A DNA stretch of 64,000 bases from Peribacillus frigoritolerans (lineage in GTDB: Bacteria; Bacillota; Bacilli; Bacillales; Bacillaceae): NCBI RefSeq assembly GCF_004358755.1, contig NZ_SMZY01000002.1, positions 992,001-1,056,000 on the forward strand. The letters run 5' to 3'. Shown here piece after piece: positions 50,670-59,110 of the stretch. The translations under genes were made by a program, and so were the position numbers. Positions within the stretch are counted from its first letter, which is position 1, and the number at the start of each line of letters is the position of its first letter. A model generated the notes under the pieces. That model did not search any database, was not told where the DNA came from, and saw only the letters and a list, made by a program, of their open reading frames with translations.

Positions 50670-52061
50670 ATGAACCATTTCAAAACCGTTCCATTTGGAG
50701 CTGCAGTCATGATTTTTCTATCGATGATTGCCATTATATTTATTAGTCTATTTTACTTAAAAACAGAACCGCACCTGCCGCTGATGCTATGTCTCGTTTT
50801 ATTGAGCGGAGTTGCTTTTATCTATAAATATTCATGGAAAGAAATTGAAGCAGGGTTAGTAAAAGGAATCCAAAATGGCGTTCAGCCTATCATCATCCTT
50901 GCGTTAATCGGTATTCTGATCGGTGCTTGGATGTTCAGCGGAACCATACCGACCGTCATGATATCTGCATTGAATCTTATTGATCCAGGTTCCCTTCTCA
51001 TTCTTACACTGATTTGCTGTACGATTATTTCTTCTTTAGTGGGAAGCAGTTTCACAACAGTGAGTACAGTTGGAGTGGCTCTTATGGGAGTTGCGATTGC
51101 AGCAGGTGTTCCGGCCCAGTGGGCTGCTGGAGCTGTAATTTGCGGTGCATGTTTTGGAGATAAGATGTCTCCGATGTCTGATACGACTAACTTTGCATCA
51201 GGAGTAGCATCCGTTAATATTTTCACACATATTAAGCATATGTCGAATACAACTATCCCTGCCTTCTTAATTACGGCATTCCTTTTTTGGTACTTGGGGA
51301 CGACATTAACGATAAACGATGCAACACTTGAAAATATTCAGGAAATTATCTCTGTCATGGAACAGCATGTACAGATTAGCGGCTGGACGTTAATTTCTCC
51401 TCTGATAGTGATTGTCCTTGCCATGACAAGAATTCCTGTAATCCCCGCTCTTGCTGCCGGGATTGCGACAGCAGGCGCTACAGGAATCCTGCTTCAGGAC
51501 GGCGCTTCTTTTGCCCAGTTTTTGAATGTCCTGCAAAATGGCACAGCTTTTGAGATTGAACAGGAAACGGTTCAGAAAATGCTGAACCGCGGCGGACTTC
51601 AATCGATGATGTGGTCGATTTCATTAATCATGATTGCTTTTGCTTTAGGAGGATTAATGGATACGATGCAGCTGATTCAAACCATTCTAAAAGGACTGAT
51701 AATGCGGATCAAAGTAAAAGGTCAGTTGATTCTTGCAACGGTTTCTTCTTCTATAGGAGTAAATTTGGTGACAGGCGAGCAATACCTTTCGATTTTAATT
51801 CCTGGTCAATCATTCAAAGACGCCTATGAAAAAATGAACATTGATAAGAAATATTTATCAAGATCCTTGGAAGATGGGGGTACACTCATCAATCCATTAA
51901 TTCCATGGGGAGTAAGCGGAGCCTTTTTCGCCCAGACACTTGGTGTTGACGTGATAGCGTACCTTCCATTCGCTTTCTTCCTCTACTTGTCTCCTTTATT
52001 CAGTGTGTTATTTGGTTTTTTGCCAGGCAGAAAGAAGCCTGCTGAGCAATTAGCTGCATAA
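50670..52061 (+). CDS. nhaC: Na+/H+ antiporter NhaC
   Basis: A 463-residue transporter with 11-12 helices and the NhaC-type motif GACFGDKMSPMSDTTNFAS (about residues 170-188). The start is placed at ATG 50670, behind AAGGAAGG, giving a length near B. subtilis NhaC (about 453); the frame extends upstream to 50619. It exchanges sodium for protons in the cytoplasmic membrane. A near-consensus promoter precedes it, so strong or constitutive expression is likely. Confidence 0.92.
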   Translation: MNHFKTVPFGAAVMIFLSMIAIIFISLFYLKTEPHLPLMLCLVLLSGVAFIYKYSWKEIEAGLVKGIQNGVQPIIILALIGILIGAWMFSGTIPTVMISALNLIDPGSLLILTLICCTIISSLVGSSFTTVSTVGVALMGVAIAAGVPAQWAAGAVICGACFGDKMSPMSDTTNFASGVASVNIFTHIKHMSNTTIPAFLITAFLFWYLGTTLTINDATLENIQEIISVMEQHVQISGWTLISPLIVIVLAMTRIPVIPALAAGIATAGATGILLQDGASFAQFLNVLQNGTAFEIEQETVQKMLNRGGLQSMMWSISLIMIAFALGGLMDTMQLIQTILKGLIMRIKVKGQLILATVSSSIGVNLVTGEQYLSILIPGQSFKDAYEKMNIDKKYLSRSLEDGGTLINPLIPWGVSGAFFAQTLGVDVIAYLPFAFFLYLSPLFSVLFGFLPGRKKPAEQLAA

Positions 52062-52062
52062 G

Positions 52063-52096
52063 GAAAACCGCTTGATTCTTCAAGCGGTTTCTTCTT
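52063..52096. terminator. Terminator between nhaC and dat
   Basis: AAAACCGCTTGA and TTCAAGCGGTTT form an 11-12-bp stem, with T residues after it on both strands, between convergent genes. Confidence 0.88.
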
Positions 52097-52113
52097 GCTT
52101 TGATACATGTACC

Positions 52114-52968
52114 TTATCCAATAACCTTTTCTTCGTTGATAATCATTTCTTCAAACAACCGCTGAAGCTCTCTCGCAACAGGTCCGGGCACCCCTTCTCC
52201 AACCTTCATGGAATCAATCTCCGTGACAGGTATGACCTCACTCGTCGTAGAAGTAATAAACGCTTCATCAAGCGTTTTGAGATCGTCTACTTTCAACCTC
52301 TCTTCTGCAAGCGTCAATCCGTTTTTTCTGCAAAGATCTGCAACTTTCATGCGAGTCACTCCATTTAAAATCAAATGATTCGCAGGGTGAGTATAAATAG
52401 TCCCATTTTTTACACCGTAAAAATTAGACGAAGAACCCTCTGTTATATACTCACCGCGATGAAGCAGAGCCTCGTATGCTGCATTTTCGTAAGCCTCCTG
52501 TTTGGCGAGAACATTCCCAAGCAAATTCAGGCTTTTGATATCACATCTCAGCCAGCGGATATCTTCCATAAGATACAGCTTAATGCCTTTTTCCTGCTCT
52601 TTTACAGGCTTTGAGCAAGGAATTGGATAGGCTACTATCTGAGGAGTAACATCTTTTCCCGGAAAAAGATGCTTCCTTCCTGTTACCCCGCGTGTGATTT
52701 GCATATAAACGGCACCATCATGCACTTGATTTTTCTGGATGAGTTCATTCAGCATCCCTGTTAATTCTTCTGCTGAATGCTGAATCACAATCTTAATCTC
52801 TTTTGCACTTCTGATAAATCGCTCCATGTGCTCTTTCATCGCAAAATATGAGCCATTATATACTCTGATTACCTCGTACACGCCATCCCCGAATTGATAT
52901 CCTCTATCTTCAACATCAATGGATACTTCGTTTTTCTGTTTAAATTCACCGTTTAAAAGTATGTACAT
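52114..52968 (-). CDS. dat: D-amino acid aminotransferase Dat
   Basis: A 284-residue class IV PLP aminotransferase. The PLP lysine is Lys145 in CDIKSLNLL, at the same number as in characterised Bacillus Dat, and the DRGYQFGDGVYEV start, RCDIK and TEGSSSNFY motifs are in place. It forms D-glutamate or D-alanine from keto acids for the cell wall. AAGGAGC precedes the ATG at 52968. Position next to nhaC matches dat (yheM). Confidence 0.94.
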   Translation of the reverse strand: MYILLNGEFKQKNEVSIDVEDRGYQFGDGVYEVIRVYNGSYFAMKEHMERFIRSAKEIKIVIQHSAEELTGMLNELIQKNQVHDGAVYMQITRGVTGRKHLFPGKDVTPQIVAYPIPCSKPVKEQEKGIKLYLMEDIRWLRCDIKSLNLLGNVLAKQEAYENAAYEALLHRGEYITEGSSSNFYGVKNGTIYTHPANHLILNGVTRMKVADLCRKNGLTLAEERLKVDDLKTLDEAFITSTTSEVIPVTEIDSMKVGEGVPGPVARELQRLFEEMIINEEKVIG

Positions 52969-53126
52969 ATGAAGGCTCCTTTGGTTAGATTGAAGGCTGT
53001 TTTCTGAAATAAATCGATTTTATTAAAAGAGATTGAATGAAAAACTTCCTCTCTCTATGTTATGATGAAACACGCTGGTCTGTAAAATGGTTTCAACTTT
53101 TTATTTGATTTTTTTACAGATTTCAG

Positions 53127-53155
53127 TTGAAATTTCTTTTCATGTCCATTATGAT
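53127..53155 (+). promoter_or_regulatory. Sigma-A promoter of the nrd operon
   Basis: TTGAAA (53127-53132), 17 bp, TATGAT (53150-53155). Transcription should start near 53162, ahead of the NrdR boxes and riboswitch. Confidence 0.75.
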
Positions 53156-53169
53156 GAAATTAACCGCAA

Positions 53170-53185
53170 ACACAACATATTGATA
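53170..53185 (+). promoter_or_regulatory. NrdR box 1
   Basis: ACACAACATATTGATA: the core CAACATATTG agrees with the NrdR consensus CwAtATaTwG in 9 of 10 positions. Lies just after the expected transcription start. Confidence 0.65.
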
Positions 53186-53201
53186 AAAAACCAAAATTAC
53201 A

Positions 53202-53217
53202 ATACTACATATTGAAA
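53202..53217 (+). promoter_or_regulatory. NrdR box 2
   Basis: ATACTACATATTGAAA: core CTACATATTG, again 9 of 10. The boxes are 32 bp apart centre to centre (three helical turns), as usual for paired NrdR boxes. Confidence 0.65.
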
Positions 53218-53230
53218 AAACAACAGCAAG

Positions 53231-53383
53231 CAAAGGTGCCAATTTATTGGCTTAAAAGGGAATCCGGTGCAAATCCGGAACTGTCCCCGCAACTGTAAGT
53301 GTGACGAACTGGGAATACCACTGTACGAGATTGAAGTATGGGAAGGACTCAGCGCAGAATGATCACAAGTCAGGAGACCTGCC
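53231..53383 (+). ncRNA. Cobalamin riboswitch aptamer
   Basis: AAAGGTGCC start, GGGAATCCGGTGCAAATCC, the B12 box with CCCCGCAACTGTAA, and the closing AGTCAGGAGACCTGCC are all present in order and spacing. It lies in the leader of the ribonucleotide reductase operon and is followed by an intrinsic terminator at 53478-53510. Binding of adenosylcobalamin should favour termination and so lower class I reductase synthesis. Confidence 0.95.
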
Positions 53384-53424
53384 ATTTGATTGCTATAGTT
53401 TCGAATTCTTCGGGGACTGAGGAG

Positions 53425-53489
53425 ATGAAACGATGGTTAATAACAGGACTGCTTGTATCCTTTTATTCTATCGTTTGATCCGCTCATGA
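53425..53489 (+). CDS. Short ORFs between riboswitch and terminator
   Basis: Two overlapping short frames follow GAGGAG. ATG 53425 gives MKRWLITGLLVSFYSIV (stop at 53478), which looks like the start of a signal peptide but is very close to the ribosome site. ATG 53433, 8 nt from the site, gives an 18-residue peptide that ends inside the terminator stem. Either a leader peptide or the remnant of a former gene. Low confidence that it is a gene. Confidence 0.3.
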
Positions 53490-53510
53490 TCCCTTGAGCG
53501 GATTTTTTTT
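53478..53510 (+). terminator. Riboswitch-controlled terminator
   Basis: ATCCGCTCA and TGAGCGGAT form a 9-bp stem followed by eight T residues. It is the expression platform of the cobalamin riboswitch. Confidence 0.9.
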
Positions 53511-53582
53511 AGGCGTAAACATTCACACAACCAAGACCTGATTAAAGCCTTTGCGCTTTATTATTTTTTAGGAGGATGTCAA

Positions 53583-55859
53583 ATGGCAACCAAAATGGCA
53601 ACAATTATTTTTAATGAACTGACACTTGAAAAAGCCCCATTTTCAGAAAAACGGATAAGAGACTTCATAGGTGAAATCGGACACGGCTTCAAAGAGCTTG
53701 ACCTGGATGCCTACAGCACAAGAATTGTACAAAACATCGAAGGACGCAGTGAATACACATCATCCCAAATCTCCAATCTCCTTATTCTCGAAGGCCTCTC
53801 CAATATTAGTGAGCTTGAACCTCAATGGACTTACTTTTGTGCACGCATTTATCTAAGAAAGCTATATAAGGAAGCTGCGTTCAACCGCAATCAGCCAAAT
53901 GGATATGATTCGTTTCTGAACTTACTTAAAACACTGACTGATAAGGGGATATACAGTCCGCATTTGCTGAACGCATATTCAGACGAAGAAATAGAAAGCC
54001 TTTCATCAATCATTCAGCCGGAAAAAGACAAGCTGTTTACATACATTGGACTCCGCACCTTGTCGGACCGCTATTTAGCAAGAGATTTTGATAAAAAAAC
54101 ATTTGAACTGCCGCAGGAACGTTATCTCGTCATCGCCATGGCGCTTATGGCAAATGAAAAAACAGAGCATCGCCTTCAGCTTGTCAAAGAAGCTTACTGG
54201 GCACTCAGCAATCTTTATATGACCGTTGCTACTCCGACATTATCAAATGCAGGGAAGCCTGTCGGCCAGCTGTCGAGCTGTTTTATAGATACAGTTGATG
54301 ATAGTCTGCAAGGCATCTTTGACAGCAATACAGATATTGCAAATCTTTCAAAATCCGGCGGAGGCATCGGGGTTTATTTAGGCAAAATCCGCAGCCGCGG
54401 CAGTGACATTAAAGGCTTTAAAGGAGTCTCATCCGGTGTGATCCCGTGGATGAAGCAGCTGAACAATACAGCAGTGAGCGTAGATCAGCTTGGCCAAAGA
54501 AAAGGAGCTATCGCCGTCTATCTGGATGTGTGGCATAAGGATATCTTTTCATTCCTGGATTCTAAGCTGAATAATGGCGATGAGCGCTTAAGAACTCACG
54601 ATCTATTTACAGGCGTCTGCTTGCCTGATCTATTTATGGAACAGGCAGAGAACCGCGGTGACTGGCATTTATTTGACCCGCATGAAGTACGTAAAATTAT
54701 GGGGTACTCCTTAGAGGATTTTTACGATGAAGGAAAAGGCTTCGGCTCATTCCGCGATAAATATTGGGAGTGCGTCAATCATCCGGAGCTGACTAAACAA
54801 ACCGTACCTGCGATTGACATTATGAAAGGCATCATGAAAGGCCAGCTGGAATCAGGCACCCCCTTCATGTTCTATCGTGATGAAGTGAACCGCAGCAATC
54901 CGAATTCTCATAAAGGCATGGTCTATTGCAGCAATCTATGTACAGAGATCACTCAAAATCAGAGCGCTACGACGATGGATGAACAATATACAGAAGACGG
55001 CAAAATCATCACCGTTAAAACTCCTGGGGATTTTGTTGTCTGCAATCTGTCATCTATTAATCTGGCAAGAGCTGCCGGTGATGAAGTGCTTGAGCGCCTT
55101 ATTGCCATTCAGGTCAGAATGCTGGATAACGTGATCGATTTGAATGACATACCTGTGGTGCAGGCTAAACTCACCAATCAGAAATACCGTGCAGTCGGTC
55201 TTGGAACATTCGGCTGGCATCACCTGCTAGCTTTAAAACGCCTGAAATGGGAAGACGAAGAAGCCGTACAGTATGCAGACAAATTATATGAAGAGATTGC
55301 CTTTTACACGATCCAGGCAAGCATGAAGCTTGCTGCTGAAAAAGGAGCCTACCCAGTGTTTGAAGGATCAAAATGGCATACCGGAGAGTATTTCGAAAAC
55401 AGAAATTACACATCAGAACAATTGCCATGGGATGAATTAAAACAGCAGGTCATGGAAAAGGGGCTTCGCAACGGCTACTTAATGGCGGTGGCGCCTAATG
55501 CTTCCACCTCCATTCTGGCAGGCAGTACAGCAAGCATCGATCCGATTTTCCAAAAAATGTACTCTGAAGAGAAAAAGGATTATAAAATACCTGTTACTGC
55601 TCCTGATTTAAATCCAGAAACCACATGGTATTATAAATCGGCTTATTTCATTGATCAGACGTGGAGCATCAGGCAAAATGCCGCAAGACAAAAGCATATT
55701 GATCAATCCGTTTCATTTAACTTTTATGTGCAGAACACAATAAAAGCAAAAGAATTGCTGAACCTGCACCTGTCAGCCTGGAAAGCCGGCTTAAAGACCA
55801 CTTATTATGTGAGGTCTACTTCAAGTGCCATAGAAGATTGTGAATCTTGTGCGAGCTAA
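53583..55859 (+). CDS. nrdA: Ribonucleoside-diphosphate reductase, alpha subunit (class I)
   Basis: A 758-residue large subunit. Cys233 in SSCFID, the radical-forming N451-L-C453-T-E455 in YCSNLCTEI, and Cys487 in VVCNLSS are the three active-site cysteines; the C-terminal tail CESCAS carries the reducible pair. The first 100 residues align with an ATP-cone domain but lack its KRDG nucleotide motif. It converts ribonucleotides to deoxyribonucleotides with NrdB. TAGGAGGA precedes ATG 53583. Whether it is best called NrdA or NrdE cannot be settled by eye; there is no nrdI nearby. Confidence 0.92.
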   Translation: MATKMATIIFNELTLEKAPFSEKRIRDFIGEIGHGFKELDLDAYSTRIVQNIEGRSEYTSSQISNLLILEGLSNISELEPQWTYFCARIYLRKLYKEAAFNRNQPNGYDSFLNLLKTLTDKGIYSPHLLNAYSDEEIESLSSIIQPEKDKLFTYIGLRTLSDRYLARDFDKKTFELPQERYLVIAMALMANEKTEHRLQLVKEAYWALSNLYMTVATPTLSNAGKPVGQLSSCFIDTVDDSLQGIFDSNTDIANLSKSGGGIGVYLGKIRSRGSDIKGFKGVSSGVIPWMKQLNNTAVSVDQLGQRKGAIAVYLDVWHKDIFSFLDSKLNNGDERLRTHDLFTGVCLPDLFMEQAENRGDWHLFDPHEVRKIMGYSLEDFYDEGKGFGSFRDKYWECVNHPELTKQTVPAIDIMKGIMKGQLESGTPFMFYRDEVNRSNPNSHKGMVYCSNLCTEITQNQSATTMDEQYTEDGKIITVKTPGDFVVCNLSSINLARAAGDEVLERLIAIQVRMLDNVIDLNDIPVVQAKLTNQKYRAVGLGTFGWHHLLALKRLKWEDEEAVQYADKLYEEIAFYTIQASMKLAAEKGAYPVFEGSKWHTGEYFENRNYTSEQLPWDELKQQVMEKGLRNGYLMAVAPNASTSILAGSTASIDPIFQKMYSEEKKDYKIPVTAPDLNPETTWYYKSAYFIDQTWSIRQNAARQKHIDQSVSFNFYVQNTIKAKELLNLHLSAWKAGLKTTYYVRSTSSAIEDCESCAS

Positions 55860-55874
55860 AAGGAGAGACAAATC

Positions 55875-56918
55875 ATGACGCATTCATTAAAACCAAGGTC
55901 CATTATGGATTCGGAAGCACCCAACCGGTCCACGGCCATTATTAACGGCAGCAGCTCCAATGTATTGAACTGGGACGATGTAACGTATCCCTGGGCCTAC
56001 GCAAAATACAAAAAAATGCTGGCCAACTTCTGGACACCGTTTGAAATTAATATGTCCGGAGATATTAAGCAGTTCCCGCAATTATCAAAAGATGAGCAGG
56101 ATGCTTTTCTGAAAATCATCGGACTTCTTGCCCTGCTTGACAGCATTCAGACAGACTATGCGGGAAAAGTTGCAGACTATATAACAGATTCAAGCGTTAA
56201 CGCATTGATGATTATGCTCGCCCAGCAGGAAGTGATTCATAACCATTCATACTCGTATGTTCTCTCAAGCATTGTTCCAAAGCACGTTCAGGATGAAGTT
56301 TTTGAATATTGGAGAAGCGAGCCTATTTTAAGAAAACGGAATGAGTTTGTCACGAACGGCTATCAGGCCTTTGCAGAGGAACCGAATGTCAGCAATCTGC
56401 TCAAATCCATTGTGTATGATGTCATTCTTGAAGGTCTGTTTTTTTACTCGGGATTTGCTTATTTCTACAATCTTGCACGCAATCAAAAAATGGTCGCTAC
56501 AAGCACGATGATTAATTACATTAACCGGGACGAACAAATACATGTAGATTTGTTTGTGAAAATCTTTAAAGAAGTGCTGCGCGAGTACCCGGAATATCAG
56601 ACAGAGGAACTCGCAGCTTTTGTAAAAGAAACCTTTATGGAAGCTGCAGCTCTTGAAATTGAGTGGGGCCGCTTTATCATTGGCAACAAAATCGACGGCA
56701 TTCATATGAAAGACGTTGAGGATTATATTAAATTTTATGCAAATGTCAGATGCAATCAGCTTGGATTTGACCGCCCATTTGAAGAAAACCGGACGAATCC
56801 TCTGAAGTGGATCAAAGCCTATGAAGAAGTCGATCTTGGAAAGTCTGATTTCTTTGAACAAAAGTCGCGGCAGTATACGAAAGTCAACTCCATTGATAAC
56901 GGATTTGATGACCTATAA
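55875..56918 (+). CDS. nrdB: Ribonucleoside-diphosphate reductase, beta subunit (class I)
   Basis: A 347-residue ferritin-like subunit with metal ligands D89, E119 (QQEVIH), H122, E186 (ILEGLFF), E220 and H223 (RDEQIH), and the radical tyrosine Y126 in HNHSY. It generates and stores the tyrosyl radical for the alpha subunit. It starts 15 bp after the alpha gene, with AAAGGAGAGA before ATG 55875. A terminator follows, so the operon has two genes only. Confidence 0.94.
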   Translation: MTHSLKPRSIMDSEAPNRSTAIINGSSSNVLNWDDVTYPWAYAKYKKMLANFWTPFEINMSGDIKQFPQLSKDEQDAFLKIIGLLALLDSIQTDYAGKVADYITDSSVNALMIMLAQQEVIHNHSYSYVLSSIVPKHVQDEVFEYWRSEPILRKRNEFVTNGYQAFAEEPNVSNLLKSIVYDVILEGLFFYSGFAYFYNLARNQKMVATSTMINYINRDEQIHVDLFVKIFKEVLREYPEYQTEELAAFVKETFMEAAALEIEWGRFIIGNKIDGIHMKDVEDYIKFYANVRCNQLGFDRPFEENRTNPLKWIKAYEEVDLGKSDFFEQKSRQYTKVNSIDNGFDDL

Positions 56919-56988
56919 TAAGAAATGGACCGTCTACTATTCTACTATTAACTGTTCAGTTTTGAGGGAGAAACCAACAAAATGCAGT

Positions 56989-57033
56989 AAATGGGTATTA
57001 AATTGCAAAGCAATTTGTACCCGTTTTTTGTTG
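56989..57033 (+). terminator. Terminator of the nrd operon
   Basis: TGGGTATTAAATTGC and GCAATTTGTACCCG pair, followed by six T residues. Nearly the same 45-bp element is found after yhaX at 27241-27285. The rest of 57034-57227 shows nothing firm. Confidence 0.88.
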
Positions 57034-57227
57034 TTATAACGGGGATTTAAGGGTGTTTTTCAACATGGCCTCAGTCCTAAAATTGTTCACCTAACAATTC
57101 TTATTAAACTAACGCACCCGATCGTTCAAAAAGCAACTGCTCAACTGTTTTCATCTAAAAGGTTTAAGTCCAAAGAAATGCATATCTATTTCTGTATTAG
57201 TGAAAAATACGGAAGAGGTGAGAACAA

Positions 57228-58232
57228 ATGGAAAATGACAATTTAAAACTTACATCTTCCGAAATAGGAACACTATGGGGGGAGTATGTAAACGGAACAA
57301 TGGCCGAGATAGTAAATAGGTATATGATTTCTATTTTGGAAGACGAATCAATAAAGGAAGTTTTTGAGATAGCCATTGAGACATGGGAAAAGCAAAAGAA
57401 GCAGCTTGTTTCCTTTATTGAGAAAGAGGGATTTCCAGTTCCCATTGGATTTACTGAGTCCGACCTTAATAAAAGTGCAGAGAGATTGTTTTCTGACACA
57501 TTCTGCTTAAATTATTTACATATTATGACTATACATGGTTTATTGGGTCATACAACTGCTTTAAGTGTTTCTGTCAGAAAGGACCTACGGGAATTTTACA
57601 ATTCATGTGATAATGATGCAAAAAGGATGTACGATTTAACCATTGAGTTATTGCTTAAAAAAGGAAAATTCCAAAGAGACCCCTATTTCTATCCTAATGA
57701 GAGCCCTGAATTTATTTCTACAAAAGATTTTACTGATGGATTCTTCGGAAAAGGGAGACTTTTATCTGCTTCAGAAATAATCACTATTTCTCTTAACATT
57801 AAAAAGAGCATTATGGCAAAAGCTATTTCAATTGGATTCAGTCAAGTCACTGAATCGAAAGAAGTAAGAAATTTTTTTGAGGAATTAGAAAAAGCATCAG
57901 ATGAAAACTTACAAGCCCTTTCAAAAATTATGCACAAGGATAATTTGCCAGTTCCAATGTCGTGGGAATCAGAGGTAACAACGTCAAAAGACTCTCCTTT
58001 TTCAGATAAATTAATGTTGTATCATATGGGTTTCTTGCTTCAAACTGCACAAGTATATTACGGGACAGGTCTAGCAGGAGCCATGCGAACAGACCTAGCT
58101 GTAGTTTATGAAAAAGCAATTCTAAAAACATTAGCAATTACTAAAAAATGGTTTGATATTATGGTGAAAAACAAGTGGTTAGAACAGCCGCCACTTGCTC
58201 CCAATAGAAAAGAACTTGCACAAGATAAATAA
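57228..58232 (+). CDS. DUF3231 protein
   Basis: A 334-residue, mostly helical protein of two similar halves (about 10-165 and 175-325; compare LNYLHIMTIHGLLGHTTALS with LYHMGFLLQTAQVYYGTGLA), as in the DUF3231 family of Bacillaceae, which has a ferritin-like helical look. Function unknown. AGAGGTGAG precedes ATG 57228. It looks AT-richer than the nrd genes beside it, stands alone and ends in a strong terminator; a transferred gene is possible. Confidence 0.82.
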   Translation: MENDNLKLTSSEIGTLWGEYVNGTMAEIVNRYMISILEDESIKEVFEIAIETWEKQKKQLVSFIEKEGFPVPIGFTESDLNKSAERLFSDTFCLNYLHIMTIHGLLGHTTALSVSVRKDLREFYNSCDNDAKRMYDLTIELLLKKGKFQRDPYFYPNESPEFISTKDFTDGFFGKGRLLSASEIITISLNIKKSIMAKAISIGFSQVTESKEVRNFFEELEKASDENLQALSKIMHKDNLPVPMSWESEVTTSKDSPFSDKLMLYHMGFLLQTAQVYYGTGLAGAMRTDLAVVYEKAILKTLAITKKWFDIMVKNKWLEQPPLAPNRKELAQDK

Positions 58233-58268
58233 GTTATACCCCTCACTAGTGAGGGGTATAACTTATTT
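58228..58268 (+). terminator. Terminator of the DUF3231 gene
   Basis: AATAAGTTATACCCCTCAC and GTGAGGGGTATAACTTATT form a perfect 19-bp stem overlapping the stop. Confidence 0.92.
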
Positions 58269-58290
58269 ATCTTATTAATTTAATGGATAA

Positions 58291-58314
58291 TTGCAGTGTG
58301 AAATTTCACTGCAA
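58291..58314. promoter_or_regulatory. Palindrome upstream of the ECF sigma gene
   Basis: TTGCAGTG and CACTGCAA flank an 8-bp AT-rich centre. It lies 230 bp before the sigma gene in an otherwise gene-free stretch; possible operator, no known consensus. Confidence 0.3.
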
Positions 58315-58546
58315 ATTCATTTGCATTTTTCACTACATGTTGAATTTTCCTCATCCAAAACGGAACCCGTTAGTCTATTATTAGACGGATATTTTTTAAC
58401 ATTTTTTCTGTAATAAGTGATACAAAAACATCTTTATTTCGTTATTCTATATACAAAGAAAGACTATCCTTCAAAGTTTCAAATTGCGACAATTAATGAT
58501 ATCCTTTAATTTATGAAAGTCTGATCAAATTAGAGGAGATTGGGAG

Positions 58547-59110
58547 ATGACAGTAAACGACGACACTTTATTGTACGAAAGAATCCGCAATAAAGATAAA
58601 GATGCCCTTGAAATCATGTACGATCGTTACGAAAAACTGCTTTTTTCATTTGCCTGCCGCATCACTCATGATCAATCTCTTGCTGAAGAAGTACTGCAGG
58701 ACGTATTTATGAAGCTTTGGCATGGGAACCGTGTGTATGACAGCAGCAAAGGAAAGTTTACTTCTTGGCTATTAACCATCACAAGAAATCAGGCAATCGA
58801 TCTGATTCGCAAACATAAAAAAACCGATACCGTTGAAATTATGGAAAAAGACTCTGTATCAAGTTCCGAACACTCTGTCGAAAATGAAGTAGAGTGGCTT
58901 CTGCAGGGTGAAATATTGAGAGAAGCTGTTTCCAAGCTGAAAACGGAACAGCAGCAAATGATTGAGCTCTTTTATTTTAAAGGCTTCACTCAGCAGAAAA
59001 TTTCAGAAGAATATCAAATTCCGCTCGGCACCGTCAAAGGAAGGATACGGCTTGCACTGAAGCATTTAAGGAGCACGCTGGGCAAAGAAGGGAGGGTCAT
59101 AGATGAATAA
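58547..59110 (+). CDS. ECF-type RNA polymerase sigma factor
   Basis: A 187-residue ECF sigma factor: region 2 (about 10-85, with EEVLQDVFMKLWHG and SWLLTITRNQAIDLIRKHKK) and region 4 (about 125-180, IELFYFKGFTQQKISEEYQIPLGTVKGRI). It directs RNA polymerase to stress-type promoters. TAGAGGAGATTGGG precedes ATG 58547. Its stop overlaps the start of the anti-sigma gene by 8 bp, so the pair is translationally coupled. The signal and regulon are unknown; an autoregulated promoter could not be recognised. Confidence 0.92.
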   Translation: MTVNDDTLLYERIRNKDKDALEIMYDRYEKLLFSFACRITHDQSLAEEVLQDVFMKLWHGNRVYDSSKGKFTSWLLTITRNQAIDLIRKHKKTDTVEIMEKDSVSSSEHSVENEVEWLLQGEILREAVSKLKTEQQQMIELFYFKGFTQQKISEEYQIPLGTVKGRIRLALKHLRSTLGKEGRVIDE

